Made by a program: the position numbers and the translations under genes
The notes under the pieces: model-generated
Seen by the model: only the letters and a program-made list of their open reading frames with translations
What the model was told of the DNA's origin: nothing
The model's database searches: none
Assembly: GCA_028285755.1 (NCBI GenBank)
Contig: JANQOQ010000008.1
Coordinates: 443,399 to 507,398, forward strand
Origin: Puniceicoccaceae bacterium
Lineage (GTDB): Bacteria; Verrucomicrobiota; Verrucomicrobiia; Opitutales; JAFGAQ01
DNA length: 64,000 nucleotides
Direction of reading: 5' to 3'
Shown here: positions 19,052 to 31,205 of the stretch, piece by piece
Numbering within the stretch: the first letter of the stretch is position 1
Layout: every line of letters starts with the position of its first letter

Positions 19052-19895
19052 GCAGCTGCCTGAGCTCGGTGAGCACTACATCGGGTTCAAGATTTAAGCT
19101 ACGGGGATCATCCTCCCGCAATCGCAGGGAGCGCTGGTCTCCGGCATAGAGCGCCGTACGCATACCGATTTGCGAGGCCGTCCATATGTCATTGAGCATA
19201 TCATTGCCCACGTAGAGCGCTTCGCCGGGTGCTATGGAAAAGGCTGCGAGTTCTTCTTCCAATTTTTGGAAAAGCTCAACTGAAGGTTTGCCCAGGCGTT
19301 CACGGTAGGACCAAACGCATAGATTTTCATCAAACCCGAGTGCAGCCAGAGTTCGATCTGTGAATGCCTCCAGCATGATCGGTGTGTAAAATTGTGCATT
19401 GGATACAATGCCTGTTTTATAACTACGTGCGCGAATTCCCCCTAAGGTCTCATTCAGGCAGGGTATGGGCCATACCGGGTTTACTGCGCATTCAAAACGT
19501 ACTGCGATCTCATCGCGCTTTAGAGGATCGACTGTGATACCAAGTTGGCCGAAAAATTCATCCCATATTTCACGTATATCTACTTCGGGGTATTTTGCAC
19601 CGTCCTCCTTTGTATCGGAATGACTTTTTTGAATGAGCCCATAAAACAGTTCGCTCAGATTTCGCTCGGTTGCGATGGGATCACTTACATGCAGATTCAG
19701 CAGTGTGCGTAGCTCGGCCTCCTTATTGATGGATTGGGCGATGCTAATATCGCCGGTTCCTGATAAAACGAGCGTTCCATAGATATCGAAAATCACAGCT
19801 TTGATGCCGTTGAGCGTTTCAAGCTCTGGGCTGATATCTGTGGATAATGGTTGGAGAGGCTGATTGAGCGTTTGGTAAAGATTGTGGAGCATCAT
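19038..19895 (-). CDS. HAD-superfamily hydrolase in the glucosylglycerate cluster
   Basis: The 285-aa protein has HAD motif I as FDIYGTLV (nucleophile D37), motif II in [10 protein letters not shown], motif III Lys in [10 protein letters not shown] and motif IV GNDMLND. The residue two after the nucleophile is Tyr39, not the Asp used as general acid by most HAD phosphatases. Tyr here is usual in haloacid-dehalogenase-type members. It is the last gene of a four-gene operon and its ATG overlaps the preceding stop (TAATG). A phosphatase acting on glucosyl-3-phosphoglycerate or a related phosphate ester would complete the pathway, but Tyr39 makes that uncertain. Confidence 0.75.
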   Translation of the reverse strand: MMLHNLYQTLNQPLQPLSTDISPELETLNGIKAVIFDIYGTLVLSGTGDISIAQSINKEAELRTLLNLHVSDPIATERNLSELFYGLIQKSHSDTKEDGAKYPEVDIREIWDEFFGQLGITVDPLKRDEIAVRFECAVNPVWPIPCLNETLGGIRARSYKTGIVSNAQFYTPIMLEAFTDRTLAALGFDENLCVWSYRERLGKPSVELFQKLEEELAAFSIAPGEALYVGNDMLNDIWTASQIGMRTALYAGDQRSLRLREDDPRSLNLEPDVVLTELRQLLRIL

Positions 19896-21346
19896 TAGGT
19901 ACGTAATAAATAGAAACGTGCTGGATCTAAAAAGACGCGTAAAACATCCTGGCTATTCAAGTATTTGACATCGCTCACCCTGGAATTACTCAATTTTTTA
20001 TAGAGTTCCGCAAGCGAATTTCCGTAGGATTCCAGGCAAAATTGTTCTGAAATAATAGATCGGTTTGCTGCCTGTTTTTCCTCCGCCAGGGGCTGGTCGA
20101 TGAGTCTGGGTTGAAAGTACGCTTTTTTCTCAGTCGATTGATGGACTTGGCGGATCACCTTGCTTTGTAAGGTTTCGTCCAGTCGTCCGAAATCCACATG
20201 GTCATCTATAATGACGGATTCCAGGCCTTGTTTGAGTATGTCCGCACCTATAGCCTGGCCGTAAGCCTGATAATACTGCCGCAGCTCAGCTTCGAAAGTT
20301 TCTTCGAAGAGTTTACGGTCCACCCAATCCATCGGGATGGGTAGATCCGTATAAAGATTTTCCAGAGTAATACCTACACTTGTAAAATCATGAGTAATCT
20401 CGGGTAAGTTCCTCCCTACCAAAGGCTTGTGGCCGACAAAAGGTTCCAGGAATGCCAAGCCAAACCCTTCTGCGATACTCGTGGTTATAAACGAATCGGC
20501 ACTGGCTACCAGATCGCCAAACGCATGTTTCTTGCCCAGTTCAAATTCAATGGGTAGTTTGAGTTCCTTCACCAACTGCTTCCACAGATTATAAATGGGA
20601 AAGGAATCGGGATTATTCGGGGGCAGTGATGTGCCGAATATCTCATCTCCCTGCGCAAGCGTAGCCCAGAAGATAAACTCTCCCATATTTTTACGCCGAA
20701 TAGAACGCGTGGGGTACAGGATCATGCGCTTGCCACTGAATATCCCCTTGCTGGACTCTGTGGGCTCACCCGGTTCAAACCAGATCGGGTTTGATAGCAC
20801 CTGGCTGCGATCTGAGGGAAGCCCGGCTTTGTGAAGCAGCTTGAGGTCCCGCTGGTTGATTGTCGCATACTCGATATGCGAGCCGGTCGGATACAGCGTC
20901 TCATCCAAGACCTTGATATTATCCTTAGCCAGTTCATCCATGAGGATTTCGTAGTTTTCGGGTCTGCCATCTTCTGCAAAATCATGAACTTGCAGGAGCA
21001 TTTTTTGCCCCTCCTTTGCCCATTCAGAGACCACCCAGGTCAGCATCGGGTTTTTGGCAAGGCAGTGATTATGCACATGCCAGATATCTGGCAATGATCC
21101 CAATTGCTCACGACAGGCATCTTCGAGGTGTCGCTTTAAGTCCCGGGCTTCGATGACATCAAACTCTTTAGAGTAGCCCAGGCTTGGCACACTCGATGAA
21201 TGCCCCGCCAAAATGCCTTTTTTTGCAGCTTCCTCAGCCAGGACCAAAGGTTGTATCTCAAACTGAAGGAGAACTTTGACCGTGTTTTCAATAACACGGG
21301 TGACGCCTCCCGGCTTGATATGATAATGGACAATTGCTACTTTCAA
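19895..21346 (-). CDS. GT4-type glycosyltransferase of unknown specificity
   Basis: The 483-aa protein begins like a GT-B enzyme (MKVAIVHYHIKPGGVTRVIE), where the GGV loop lies in the acceptor cleft. It has the C-terminal E-x7-E nucleotide-sugar motif EGFGLAFLEPF. A basic loop, YPTRSIRRKNM, resembles the donor-phosphate binding region. It carries about 100 extra C-terminal residues. It starts 11 bp after the GpgS gene in a tight operon, so it may extend or modify glucosylglycerate or its phosphate, for example by adding a second hexose. Donor and acceptor are not determinable from sequence. Confidence 0.72.
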   Translation of the reverse strand: MKVAIVHYHIKPGGVTRVIENTVKVLLQFEIQPLVLAEEAAKKGILAGHSSSVPSLGYSKEFDVIEARDLKRHLEDACREQLGSLPDIWHVHNHCLAKNPMLTWVVSEWAKEGQKMLLQVHDFAEDGRPENYEILMDELAKDNIKVLDETLYPTGSHIEYATINQRDLKLLHKAGLPSDRSQVLSNPIWFEPGEPTESSKGIFSGKRMILYPTRSIRRKNMGEFIFWATLAQGDEIFGTSLPPNNPDSFPIYNLWKQLVKELKLPIEFELGKKHAFGDLVASADSFITTSIAEGFGLAFLEPFVGHKPLVGRNLPEITHDFTSVGITLENLYTDLPIPMDWVDRKLFEETFEAELRQYYQAYGQAIGADILKQGLESVIIDDHVDFGRLDETLQSKVIRQVHQSTEKKAYFQPRLIDQPLAEEKQAANRSIISEQFCLESYGNSLAELYKKLSNSRVSDVKYLNSQDVLRVFLDPARFYLLRT

Positions 21347-21357
21347 GGCAGCTACGA

Positions 21358-22332
21358 TTAGAGCGAATACTTCTCCCGATATTCCTGAATGGTGGACATG
21401 GGAGGGCGTTCCTCTTCCTGGATTTTATGTTCAACCAAGGTGTATTTGCTCTCCTGTGCCTGGAAGTGCTTATAGATTTTATTCAGCTCAGGCAGTTGAT
21501 CGATACTGCCATCCATTTCCAGGCGTTTGAAAAAGCTCTGTAAAATCCCGAACGACATCTTGCCGAGCGCGATCGTGCTCTGGTTGCGGTGGATACGCTG
21601 ATCCAGATCCGTCTGGGCAAACGCACTCATCCCCCACTTTCTGTAAACATCCAGAATATGTGAGGTTTCCACCCCGTAACCAATCGGGAAAGGGATATCC
21701 TGCAAGACTTCACGCCGTACAGCATATTCGCCGGAGAGGGGCTGAATGATCGATGCCAGCTCCGGGTAAAACATCGCAAAGAGCGGGCGGATCAAAATCT
21801 CGGTTACGCGCCCGCCGCCCGAGGGTCGGATACCCTGCGAAAACGCAAGCGGCCGGTCATAGAAGGCCTTCACATACTTGATCTTTTCATCGTAGATCAG
21901 AGGTGCTACTAGCCCATACACGAATCGCGGGTGGATATTTTTAATATCTGCATCCACATATACGATGATATCGCCCGTTAACTGGTAGATCGCCTTCCAG
22001 AGATTTTCCCCTTTGCCCGGTTTAAACCCTTGAGACGGCAAAATATCCTTTGAGAGGTAGGTGTCAGCCCCGTAGGATGCTGCGATCTCGAGCGTTTTGT
22101 CCGAGGAACCACTGTCGATCACCGCGATTTCGTCCAGCAGTGGATACCGCTTCATGAGCTCTGATTTAAAGATCACGATCTCCTTACCGATCGTCTTTTC
22201 CTCATTCAGAGTGGGGATGCAAAGTGAAATTTTTAGCCCCTTCTCTTCCTTAGCCTTAATCAGTTTCAGCAGATCCCAAAAATCCGAATGATGATAGGTG
22301 TTTGTATCCAGCCAGCTTTTTTTCTTACTCAT
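21358..22332 (-). CDS. gpgS: Glucosyl-3-phosphoglycerate synthase (GT81)
   Basis: The 324-aa GT-A enzyme has a nucleotide-binding start (SLCIPTLNEEKTIG), a DSGSSDKT segment and a metal-binding DxD in VYVDADIKNIHP. The family-typical PLSGEYAVRR and GYGVETSHILD motifs are present. GpgS transfers glucose from an NDP-glucose to 3-phosphoglycerate, the first step to glucosylglycerate, a compatible solute. I chose ATG 22332 because a good GGAGGA site lies 7-8 nt upstream; an in-frame ATG at 22350 would lack one. The 5' end overlaps the M20-like gene by 8 bp. Confidence 0.87.
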   Translation of the reverse strand: MSKKKSWLDTNTYHHSDFWDLLKLIKAKEEKGLKISLCIPTLNEEKTIGKEIVIFKSELMKRYPLLDEIAVIDSGSSDKTLEIAASYGADTYLSKDILPSQGFKPGKGENLWKAIYQLTGDIIVYVDADIKNIHPRFVYGLVAPLIYDEKIKYVKAFYDRPLAFSQGIRPSGGGRVTEILIRPLFAMFYPELASIIQPLSGEYAVRREVLQDIPFPIGYGVETSHILDVYRKWGMSAFAQTDLDQRIHRNQSTIALGKMSFGILQSFFKRLEMDGSIDQLPELNKIYKHFQAQESKYTLVEHKIQEEERPPMSTIQEYREKYSL

Positions 22333-23491
22333 CACAAAGTCCTCCATCAATCGCCTCTAATACACCGATGAGCTGGGCCACCCCGGCAAAAATCGGTTCC
22401 AACTTCACCCCCTCTTCGTTGGTATGCAGCGAGATCGCATGGGTGATACCCATCGTTACACCCGGGATTTTCTTGTCTATCAAGGCTGAAAGCTCGCCGA
22501 CACTGGGCGAAATGATCGGGTTCACTCCAAGGCTCTCCATCGTTCGCCGGGCGATTTTGGTGAGCGGGTGGCTAAACCCGATGCCCCCGGGCGTTCGCCG
22601 GGAAACAATTTCCAGATTCACCTCAGTCTGAAACTTGGAGGATACCTCATCCACAATCTCTTCGAGTTGGTGATTCAATGACTCGATCATTTCTGCACTC
22701 TCGGATCGAATCTCAAACCTCAATGATCCGCTCGTGGGTATTTTGTTGTATGATTTTCCGGCATGCACCGCTCCAAAAGTGATGGTAGTCTTGGGCTTAG
22801 TGGGCATCGGAATTGCCTGCATCAGACTGATGATCTCGTTGAGCAGGTTAATCGCACCGGAAGAGTTAAACTCCGTCCAGTCATATTCATCCGGAATCTT
22901 ACAGGTGATCTCTCCGCGCAACATACCCAGCGACGAAAAACTCAAACGCCCCAGCTCTGCCCCCTCGATCATGATCCCGTGGTCGATCGGTTTATTAAAG
23001 TTATCCAGAAAAAAGCGGATTCCGGTTAAATCTCCACGGCCTAAGCCCTTGGTCACCCCCACCAGGATGACATCTGATTTCAGCTTCAGCCCAATATGCT
23101 TCAAAACATTTGGCACCGTCAACATCACCGCGCACCCCAGGCTATTATCGGCAACCCCGGGTCCAACGATCTGTGAACTGGTAATCCGCACCGAATGGTC
23201 TACCGTGTCATCAAACACCGTGTCTACATGGGCTGCAAGCAGGATGGTCTTCTCACCCTCCGTACCTCGGATCAGCCCGATCGCGTTGCCCGATTCATCA
23301 CGGGACATATCGTCCAGGTCGGACTCCGTAAAACGATCGAGTATAAATTGCACCCGGCGCTCCTCGCCAAAAGTGGGGGCCGGTATCTCGCTAATCATGA
23401 CCAGATTGGCGAGTAGGATTTCACGCATTTCCTTGATTTTATCCTTATAGGAAACGGCTTTGAGTAGTTGTTGATTCAGGGGATTTGCCAC
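22325..23491 (-). CDS. M20-family metallohydrolase lacking the catalytic Glu-Glu pair
   Basis: The 388-aa protein has the M20/PepT-like fold. Zn-site residues are H88 and D90 (AAHVDTVF), D115 (GPGVADNSLG), E176 (MIEGAELG) and H356 (SLHTNEEG). At the position where active members have EEGLG (general base and Zn-ligand Glu pair) it reads VTKGLG, T147-K148. Ordinary peptidase chemistry is therefore doubtful. A dimerisation-type insert lies in the middle. It is the first gene of the gpgS operon, starts with GTG and faces the divergent glycosyltransferase across 153 bp. A regulatory or altered hydrolytic role in solute metabolism is inference. Confidence 0.75.
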   Translation of the reverse strand: MANPLNQQLLKAVSYKDKIKEMREILLANLVMISEIPAPTFGEERRVQFILDRFTESDLDDMSRDESGNAIGLIRGTEGEKTILLAAHVDTVFDDTVDHSVRITSSQIVGPGVADNSLGCAVMLTVPNVLKHIGLKLKSDVILVGVTKGLGRGDLTGIRFFLDNFNKPIDHGIMIEGAELGRLSFSSLGMLRGEITCKIPDEYDWTEFNSSGAINLLNEIISLMQAIPMPTKPKTTITFGAVHAGKSYNKIPTSGSLRFEIRSESAEMIESLNHQLEEIVDEVSSKFQTEVNLEIVSRRTPGGIGFSHPLTKIARRTMESLGVNPIISPSVGELSALIDKKIPGVTMGITHAISLHTNEEGVKLEPIFAGVAQLIGVLEAIDGGLCDE

Positions 23492-23644
23492 GTGGTCTAT
23501 ATTACAAATATTTTGATTTTTAAAAAGGATGCTTTATCGTGGCACTATTTTAGCTTTGTTTAGGTATCAGTTTGCAAGCACCTATTCTAAAATTTTGAAG
23601 ATTAGCATCATCTTTTACTCTGCTGACACACAACGCAAAAAGTC
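23492..23644. promoter_or_regulatory. Divergent promoter region of the glucosylglycerate cluster
   Basis: This 153-bp AT-rich gap separates the outward-facing operons 23491-19038 and 23645-26690 and must hold both promoters. Runs such as CTATTTTAGC and TTCTAAAATTTTG are AT-rich enough for -10 elements. I could not place a convincing -35/-10 pair or an operator on either strand. Confidence 0.4.
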
Positions 23645-24946
23645 ATGACTCCACCGGAAGAACCCAGATTGACCTACAATAGCTCCAAGAATATTGGTTT
23701 TATTTCCACACGATTTTCGGGGACGGACGGAGTCACCCTGGAAAGCGCAAAATGGGCTCAAGTCCTCTGGGATGATAAAAACATCAGCTACTGGTATGCC
23801 GGTAAGCTGGATCGCCACCCATCTATCAGCATGTGTGTGCCGGAGGCTTTTTTTGGCCATCCACAGAACCAGTGGATCAACGAGCGTATTTGGGGAACAA
23901 CCTATCGTAGTCGTGCAGTGACTGACCGTATTCGCGTCATGGCTGACTACCTGAAATCCACACTCTATGACTTTGTGGAGAAGTTCAGCATCGACATCAT
24001 TGTACCCCAGAACGCATTGACCATTCCGATGCACCTGCCTCTGGGCATTGCGATTACCGAGTTTCTGAACGAGACTCACATGCCGACCATCGCGCACCAC
24101 CACGATTTTTATTGGGAACGCACCCGATTCTCAGTCAATTGTGTTCGCGACTATCTGGATATGGCTTTCCCCTGCACGGGCAAAAACGTCCGCCACGTCG
24201 TAATCAACCAATCCGCTGAGGAACAGTTGGCACTCCGTAAAGGAGATGGCTCGCTGCTCATTCCTAATGTCTTTGACTTTGATAACCCGCCCCTTGAAGT
24301 CGATGAATATGCCGCAGATGTCCGGGAGGAAATCGGCCTGGCACCCGACGACCTGTGTATTTTGCAGCCCACGCGCATCGTTCCGCGCAAGGGTATCGAA
24401 AACGCGATCAAGCTCGTCGGCATGCTAAATGACCCGCGCTGCAAGCTGGTGATTTCGCACGATGCGGGTGACGAGGGTTTTGAGTATAAAAACATGCTCC
24501 TGGAGCTGGCAAAGGAAGAAGGGGTGGAGATTATGTTTATCGCTGATCGGGTTTCAGAAGTCAGGCAGCGCAATAAGGATGGCAAAAAAATGTATACCCT
24601 CTGGGATCTTTATCCGCATGCGGACCTGGTTACTTACCCCAGTATCTATGAGGGCTTCGGTAATGCGCTTCTTGAGGCATTCTACTTTAAAGTTCCGATT
24701 GTGGTTAACCGTTACTCCATATTCATCGAGGATATCGAGCCCAAAGGCTTCCGCGTGCCGGTGATGGACGGTTTTGTGACGAATTCATTGCTCAACCAGG
24801 TCAGACGCCTCCTGAGTGAGCCGGACTATCGCGCTGAAATGGTCGATCATAATTACGCAATTGCACGCAAGTTCTACAGTTACTCTGCCCTACGCAGAAG
24901 CTTGCGCACACTCATTACCGGCCTGACTGGTTTAAGCTCCGATTAA
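23645..24946 (+). CDS. GT4 glycosyltransferase, candidate mannosylglucosylglycerate-type synthase
   Basis: The 433-aa GT-B protein opens with NIGFISTRFSGTDGVTLES, a glycine-rich acceptor loop. It carries the donor-site loop LQPTRIVPRKGIENA and E-x7-E in YEGFGNALLEAF. Its overall form recalls GT4 enzymes that add mannose or glucose to glucosylglycerate or its phosphate in bacteria making mannosyl- or glucosyl-glucosylglycerate. That resemblance is from memory and not tested. It lies 4 bp before the GH13_18 gene, is divergent from the gpgS operon, and probably acts in the same solute pathway. Confidence 0.75.
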   Translation: MTPPEEPRLTYNSSKNIGFISTRFSGTDGVTLESAKWAQVLWDDKNISYWYAGKLDRHPSISMCVPEAFFGHPQNQWINERIWGTTYRSRAVTDRIRVMADYLKSTLYDFVEKFSIDIIVPQNALTIPMHLPLGIAITEFLNETHMPTIAHHHDFYWERTRFSVNCVRDYLDMAFPCTGKNVRHVVINQSAEEQLALRKGDGSLLIPNVFDFDNPPLEVDEYAADVREEIGLAPDDLCILQPTRIVPRKGIENAIKLVGMLNDPRCKLVISHDAGDEGFEYKNMLLELAKEEGVEIMFIADRVSEVRQRNKDGKKMYTLWDLYPHADLVTYPSIYEGFGNALLEAFYFKVPIVVNRYSIFIEDIEPKGFRVPVMDGFVTNSLLNQVRRLLSEPDYRAEMVDHNYAIARKFYSYSALRRSLRTLITGLTGLSSD

Positions 24947-24950
24947 TGCT

Positions 24951-26690
24951 ATGACTCCACTCGTTGATAAAGCTCAGATAGAAAGAATTAAGCGCCGTTT
25001 TTACCGCCTCTATGGGGATGAGGCTGAGCGTTGTATCGAGCGCCTGCTCATGATGATCGGCTCCTATGGAGTTGGTTTACAACCCCATGAACCCAACCAA
25101 CTCTGGAACGAGAAGGACGTGGTATTGATAACGTACGGCGATTCCGTGAAGAATGACCAGGAAGCGCCATTGGCAACACTGAACCGCTTTTGCAGCAGGC
25201 ATCTCAAGGGGGTAATCAATCTGGTTCACATTCTGCCCTTTTATCCGTGGTCTTCGGATGACGGCTTTTCGGTGATCGACTACCGACAGGTGGATGATGC
25301 GCTGGGCGATTGGCAGGATGTAGATACGCTGTCCAACGAATTTGATCTGATGTTTGACCTGGTGCTGAACCATTGCTCCAGCAAGAGCGGTTGGTTCGAA
25401 GAGTATATCGAGTGTGTGCTGCCTTATCTCGACTTTTTCAAGGAGTCAGATCCCAAGAAAGATCACTCGGAGGTCGTCCGCCCCCGTACTTCTGACTTGC
25501 TCACCGAGTTTGAAACTAGGGATGGCCCCAAGCATGTATGGACGACCTTCAGCGCCGACCAGGTCGATCTGAACTGGGAAAACCCGGACGTTTTTTTTGA
25601 GTTTCTGGATATTCTCTTTTTCTATGTGTCCCACAAGGCTCGAATTGTTCGCCTGGATGCGATTGCATTCATTTGGAAAACGATTGGAACATCCTGCATT
25701 CATTTGCCTGAGACTCACGAAATCGTGAAGCTCTATCGCGATATTCTCGAAATGGTTGCTCCCCAACTTATCTTATTGACGGAAACTAACGTCCCTCATG
25801 AAGAAAATATCAGCTACTTTGGCAATGGGGATGAAGCCCATATGGTCTATCAATTTAGCTTGCCACCGCTGTTGCTACACGGGCTTTTAAGCGAAAACTC
25901 TCAATACCTGACGGATTGGGCAAAATCTCTGCCGGATTTACCCGATAAATGCACCTATTTCAATTTCACATCCTCCCATGATGGAGTGGGGGTTCGCCCA
26001 TTGCAGGGCCTGCTACCTGATGATGAGTTCGACAAACTCATCAAAGCAGTGGACGAGCGAAAAGGCCATGTGAGCTATAAGGCCAATTCAGACGGTTCCA
26101 AAAGCCCCTATGAGCTGAACATCACATACTTCGAGGCGCTCTCCGTCCCGGATGATTTAAATGACCCGCTGGGCATTGCCCGTTTCTTGACGTCCCAGTA
26201 TGTGGCAGCTTCCCTGCAGGGCGTTCCCGCAGTTTACATCCACTCGATTACCGCATCGCCCAATGATCACGAGGGCGTTATCAGTTCCGGGATAAACCGG
26301 CGCATCAATCGCCGTAAATGGGACGAAAATACGATTGAAGCACTGATTAAGGATGAGAGCACTCCCCAGTCTCAGGTCTTCAAAACCTACAGTAGAGTCT
26401 TGAGGCGGCGTGCCAACTACCCGGCGTTCCATCCGGATGCCGATCAACAGATTGTGGAATTGGGCAACGACTTTTTCGGAGTCATTCGTACAACCCCCGA
26501 TATGGGACAGCGCATCGCTTGCTTGAGCAACTTTACCGCTTCCAGGCAAACCATAACCAATATCTCCAAATACTTGAATGTGCCTGAATTCAACAGCTTA
26601 AGGGATATCATCTCTGGCAAGAACATTGCGGTGGAGGCAGATGCATTAGAATTTGCTCCCTATCAGACCATTTGGTTCGTCGCTTCCTAA
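24951..26690 (+). CDS. GH13_18 glycoside phosphorylase, probably glucosylglycerate phosphorylase
   Basis: The 579-aa (beta/alpha)8 enzyme has the catalytic nucleophile in VRLDAIAFIWK, acid/base Glu in LLTETNVPH and the third carboxylate in SSHDGVGVR. It also has the subfamily start LITYGDSV and ILPFYPWSSDDGFSVIDY. GH13_18 contains sucrose phosphorylase, sucrose-6'-phosphate phosphorylase and glucosylglycerate phosphorylase. The neighbouring gpgS favours phosphorolysis of 2-O-alpha-glucosyl-glycerate to glucose-1-phosphate and glycerate, which would recycle the solute when osmolarity falls. Specificity is therefore from context; the family assignment is firm. Confidence 0.83.
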   Translation: MTPLVDKAQIERIKRRFYRLYGDEAERCIERLLMMIGSYGVGLQPHEPNQLWNEKDVVLITYGDSVKNDQEAPLATLNRFCSRHLKGVINLVHILPFYPWSSDDGFSVIDYRQVDDALGDWQDVDTLSNEFDLMFDLVLNHCSSKSGWFEEYIECVLPYLDFFKESDPKKDHSEVVRPRTSDLLTEFETRDGPKHVWTTFSADQVDLNWENPDVFFEFLDILFFYVSHKARIVRLDAIAFIWKTIGTSCIHLPETHEIVKLYRDILEMVAPQLILLTETNVPHEENISYFGNGDEAHMVYQFSLPPLLLHGLLSENSQYLTDWAKSLPDLPDKCTYFNFTSSHDGVGVRPLQGLLPDDEFDKLIKAVDERKGHVSYKANSDGSKSPYELNITYFEALSVPDDLNDPLGIARFLTSQYVAASLQGVPAVYIHSITASPNDHEGVISSGINRRINRRKWDENTIEALIKDESTPQSQVFKTYSRVLRRRANYPAFHPDADQQIVELGNDFFGVIRTTPDMGQRIACLSNFTASRQTITNISKYLNVPEFNSLRDIISGKNIAVEADALEFAPYQTIWFVAS

Positions 26691-26755
26691 TAATAATTAG
26701 CGATTCTCTTAATTTTGATTGATGTTTACAGGCTGGCATTTAATAAAGCCAAGTT

Positions 26756-30019
<3,264 letters not shown>

Positions 30020-30021
30020 GG

Positions 30022-30783
30022 TTAGCTCTTCACTTCCATTCGGAAAGGAATTTCAAAACGATGCGCCTTCCCATCCGGGGGAGGCGTTGTTTTTTTAAAC
30101 TTTGAGAGCACTGTGGCTATGGAGGCATCAAACTCGGCATTCCCCGAACGTCTTAGAAATCGTGCAGAGGTTACCACTCCGGTTGAAGATACTTCAAATT
30201 CGATCCGGACAAGCCACACTCCGGGGGGTAATCCTTCGGGTTGATCCCAAAGCACATTCAATCTGCTCCGCAATTGGCTGATGTATCGGTTTAATCGGGT
30301 CGCTGGGGTTGATGCACTGACATCTACAGATTCTGAGGCATCATCCAGCAGATCCGCAATCGCCTCACTCACATCCTGGATGCGTGTATCCGGTTCCCGG
30401 GGCTGCGGTTTGGGTTTAGGCGGCTGAGGTTTAGGCTTGGGTTGTGGGTTTTCGCGAGTAAAGTCGGTGTAGCTGACGAGTTCCGGAGTGGGCTCGGGCT
30501 TAGGCTCCGGTTTTCGCTCGACAGGCTTCGGTTCCGGTTTCGGTTGTTCGGGCTGGGGCTTCGGTTCAGGTTCGGGTTCTTCTTGCGGGGTTTCGCTTGG
30601 AGGCTGAGGAGCTGCAGCCCTTGGGGTTACAGGGGTAGGTGCCGAAACCAGGGAAAACACATGCACCTTTTCGGGTGCCTTGCGTGTGCACGAAGATACC
30701 AGAGCAAAAATACCCATTACTAAGATCAGCGCCACATGTGCGCCTGTAGTGTAGAGTAGGGTTTTGTTAAACGTCCATTTCAT
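30022..30783 (-). CDS. TonB/TolA-like energy-transducing protein
   Basis: The 253-aa protein has one N-terminal TM helix (about residues 10-31) and a long Pro-Glu/Pro-Lys-rich segment (about 55-125) able to span the periplasm. A C-terminal domain has the TonB/TolA pattern (VWLVRIEFEVSSTGVVTSA, then RSGNAEFDASI). With the ExbB/TolQ and ExbD/TolR genes upstream it would carry proton-motive energy to outer-membrane partners. TolA is favoured over TonB by the gene order Q-R-A, but no tolB or pal follows. It overlaps the ExbD-like gene by 4 bp. Confidence 0.8.
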   Translation of the reverse strand: MKWTFNKTLLYTTGAHVALILVMGIFALVSSCTRKAPEKVHVFSLVSAPTPVTPRAAAPQPPSETPQEEPEPEPKPQPEQPKPEPKPVERKPEPKPEPTPELVSYTDFTRENPQPKPKPQPPKPKPQPREPDTRIQDVSEAIADLLDDASESVDVSASTPATRLNRYISQLRSRLNVLWDQPEGLPPGVWLVRIEFEVSSTGVVTSARFLRRSGNAEFDASIATVLSKFKKTTPPPDGKAHRFEIPFRMEVKS

Positions 30784-31205
30784 TCCACCTGGGTATCGAG
30801 GCTGATTTGGGTTAAATCTCGTTGCTTGATCGCATCAATCACGCGGATCACTTCCTGATAGGCGATCTGCCCATCTCCCCTTATATTTAGCACGGGGGGA
30901 TCGGTTTGCTCGGATAGCCGGTCCAGATATTCCAGCAATGTTGAAAAATCGATTTGCTGGTCTCCCCAGAAATATTCCAGATCCCGATTGATTGAAATGC
31001 TCTGAAAATTGATATCCTCGTTCTGCGATTGATCACTTTGCGATTCCCTGGGCAAATCCAGTGGAATCGTTTGCTCCAGTAAGGGTGTTGCAATGATAAA
31101 AATGATGAGCAAGGCAAAGGCTAAATCAATCAGCGGAGTGATATTGATCGAAGAGACGGTGGTCAGCGAGCGGTCTTTCCTTAAGAATTTAGCGCGGTGC
31201 TTCAT
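30780..31205 (-). CDS. ExbD/TolR-family protein
   Basis: The 141-aa protein has a short cytoplasmic N terminus and a single TM helix at about 22-44. The essential membrane Asp is in ITPLIDLAFALLIIFII. The periplasmic part includes the pattern VLNIRGDGQIAYQEVIRVID. It forms the peptidoglycan-facing stator with the ExbB/TolQ protein. ATGA overlaps of 4 bp with both neighbours show translational coupling of the three-gene operon. Confidence 0.9.
   Translation of the reverse strand: MKHRAKFLRKDRSLTTVSSINITPLIDLAFALLIIFIIATPLLEQTIPLDLPRESQSDQSQNEDINFQSISINRDLEYFWGDQQIDFSTLLEYLDRLSEQTDPPVLNIRGDGQIAYQEVIRVIDAIKQRDLTQISLDTQVE

Noticed and set aside
22734-23450. A 238-aa plus-strand frame
   Set aside because: It is antisense to the M20-like gene, is Ser/Pro/Ile-rich and has no motif. 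The minus-strand reading shows conserved metal-site residues.
30420-30600. Repetitive GGTTCGGG/GGCTTAGG-like tract that looks like a DNA repeat
   Set aside because: It encodes the Pro-Glu/Pro-Lys spacer of the TonB/TolA-like protein. The repetition is at the protein level.
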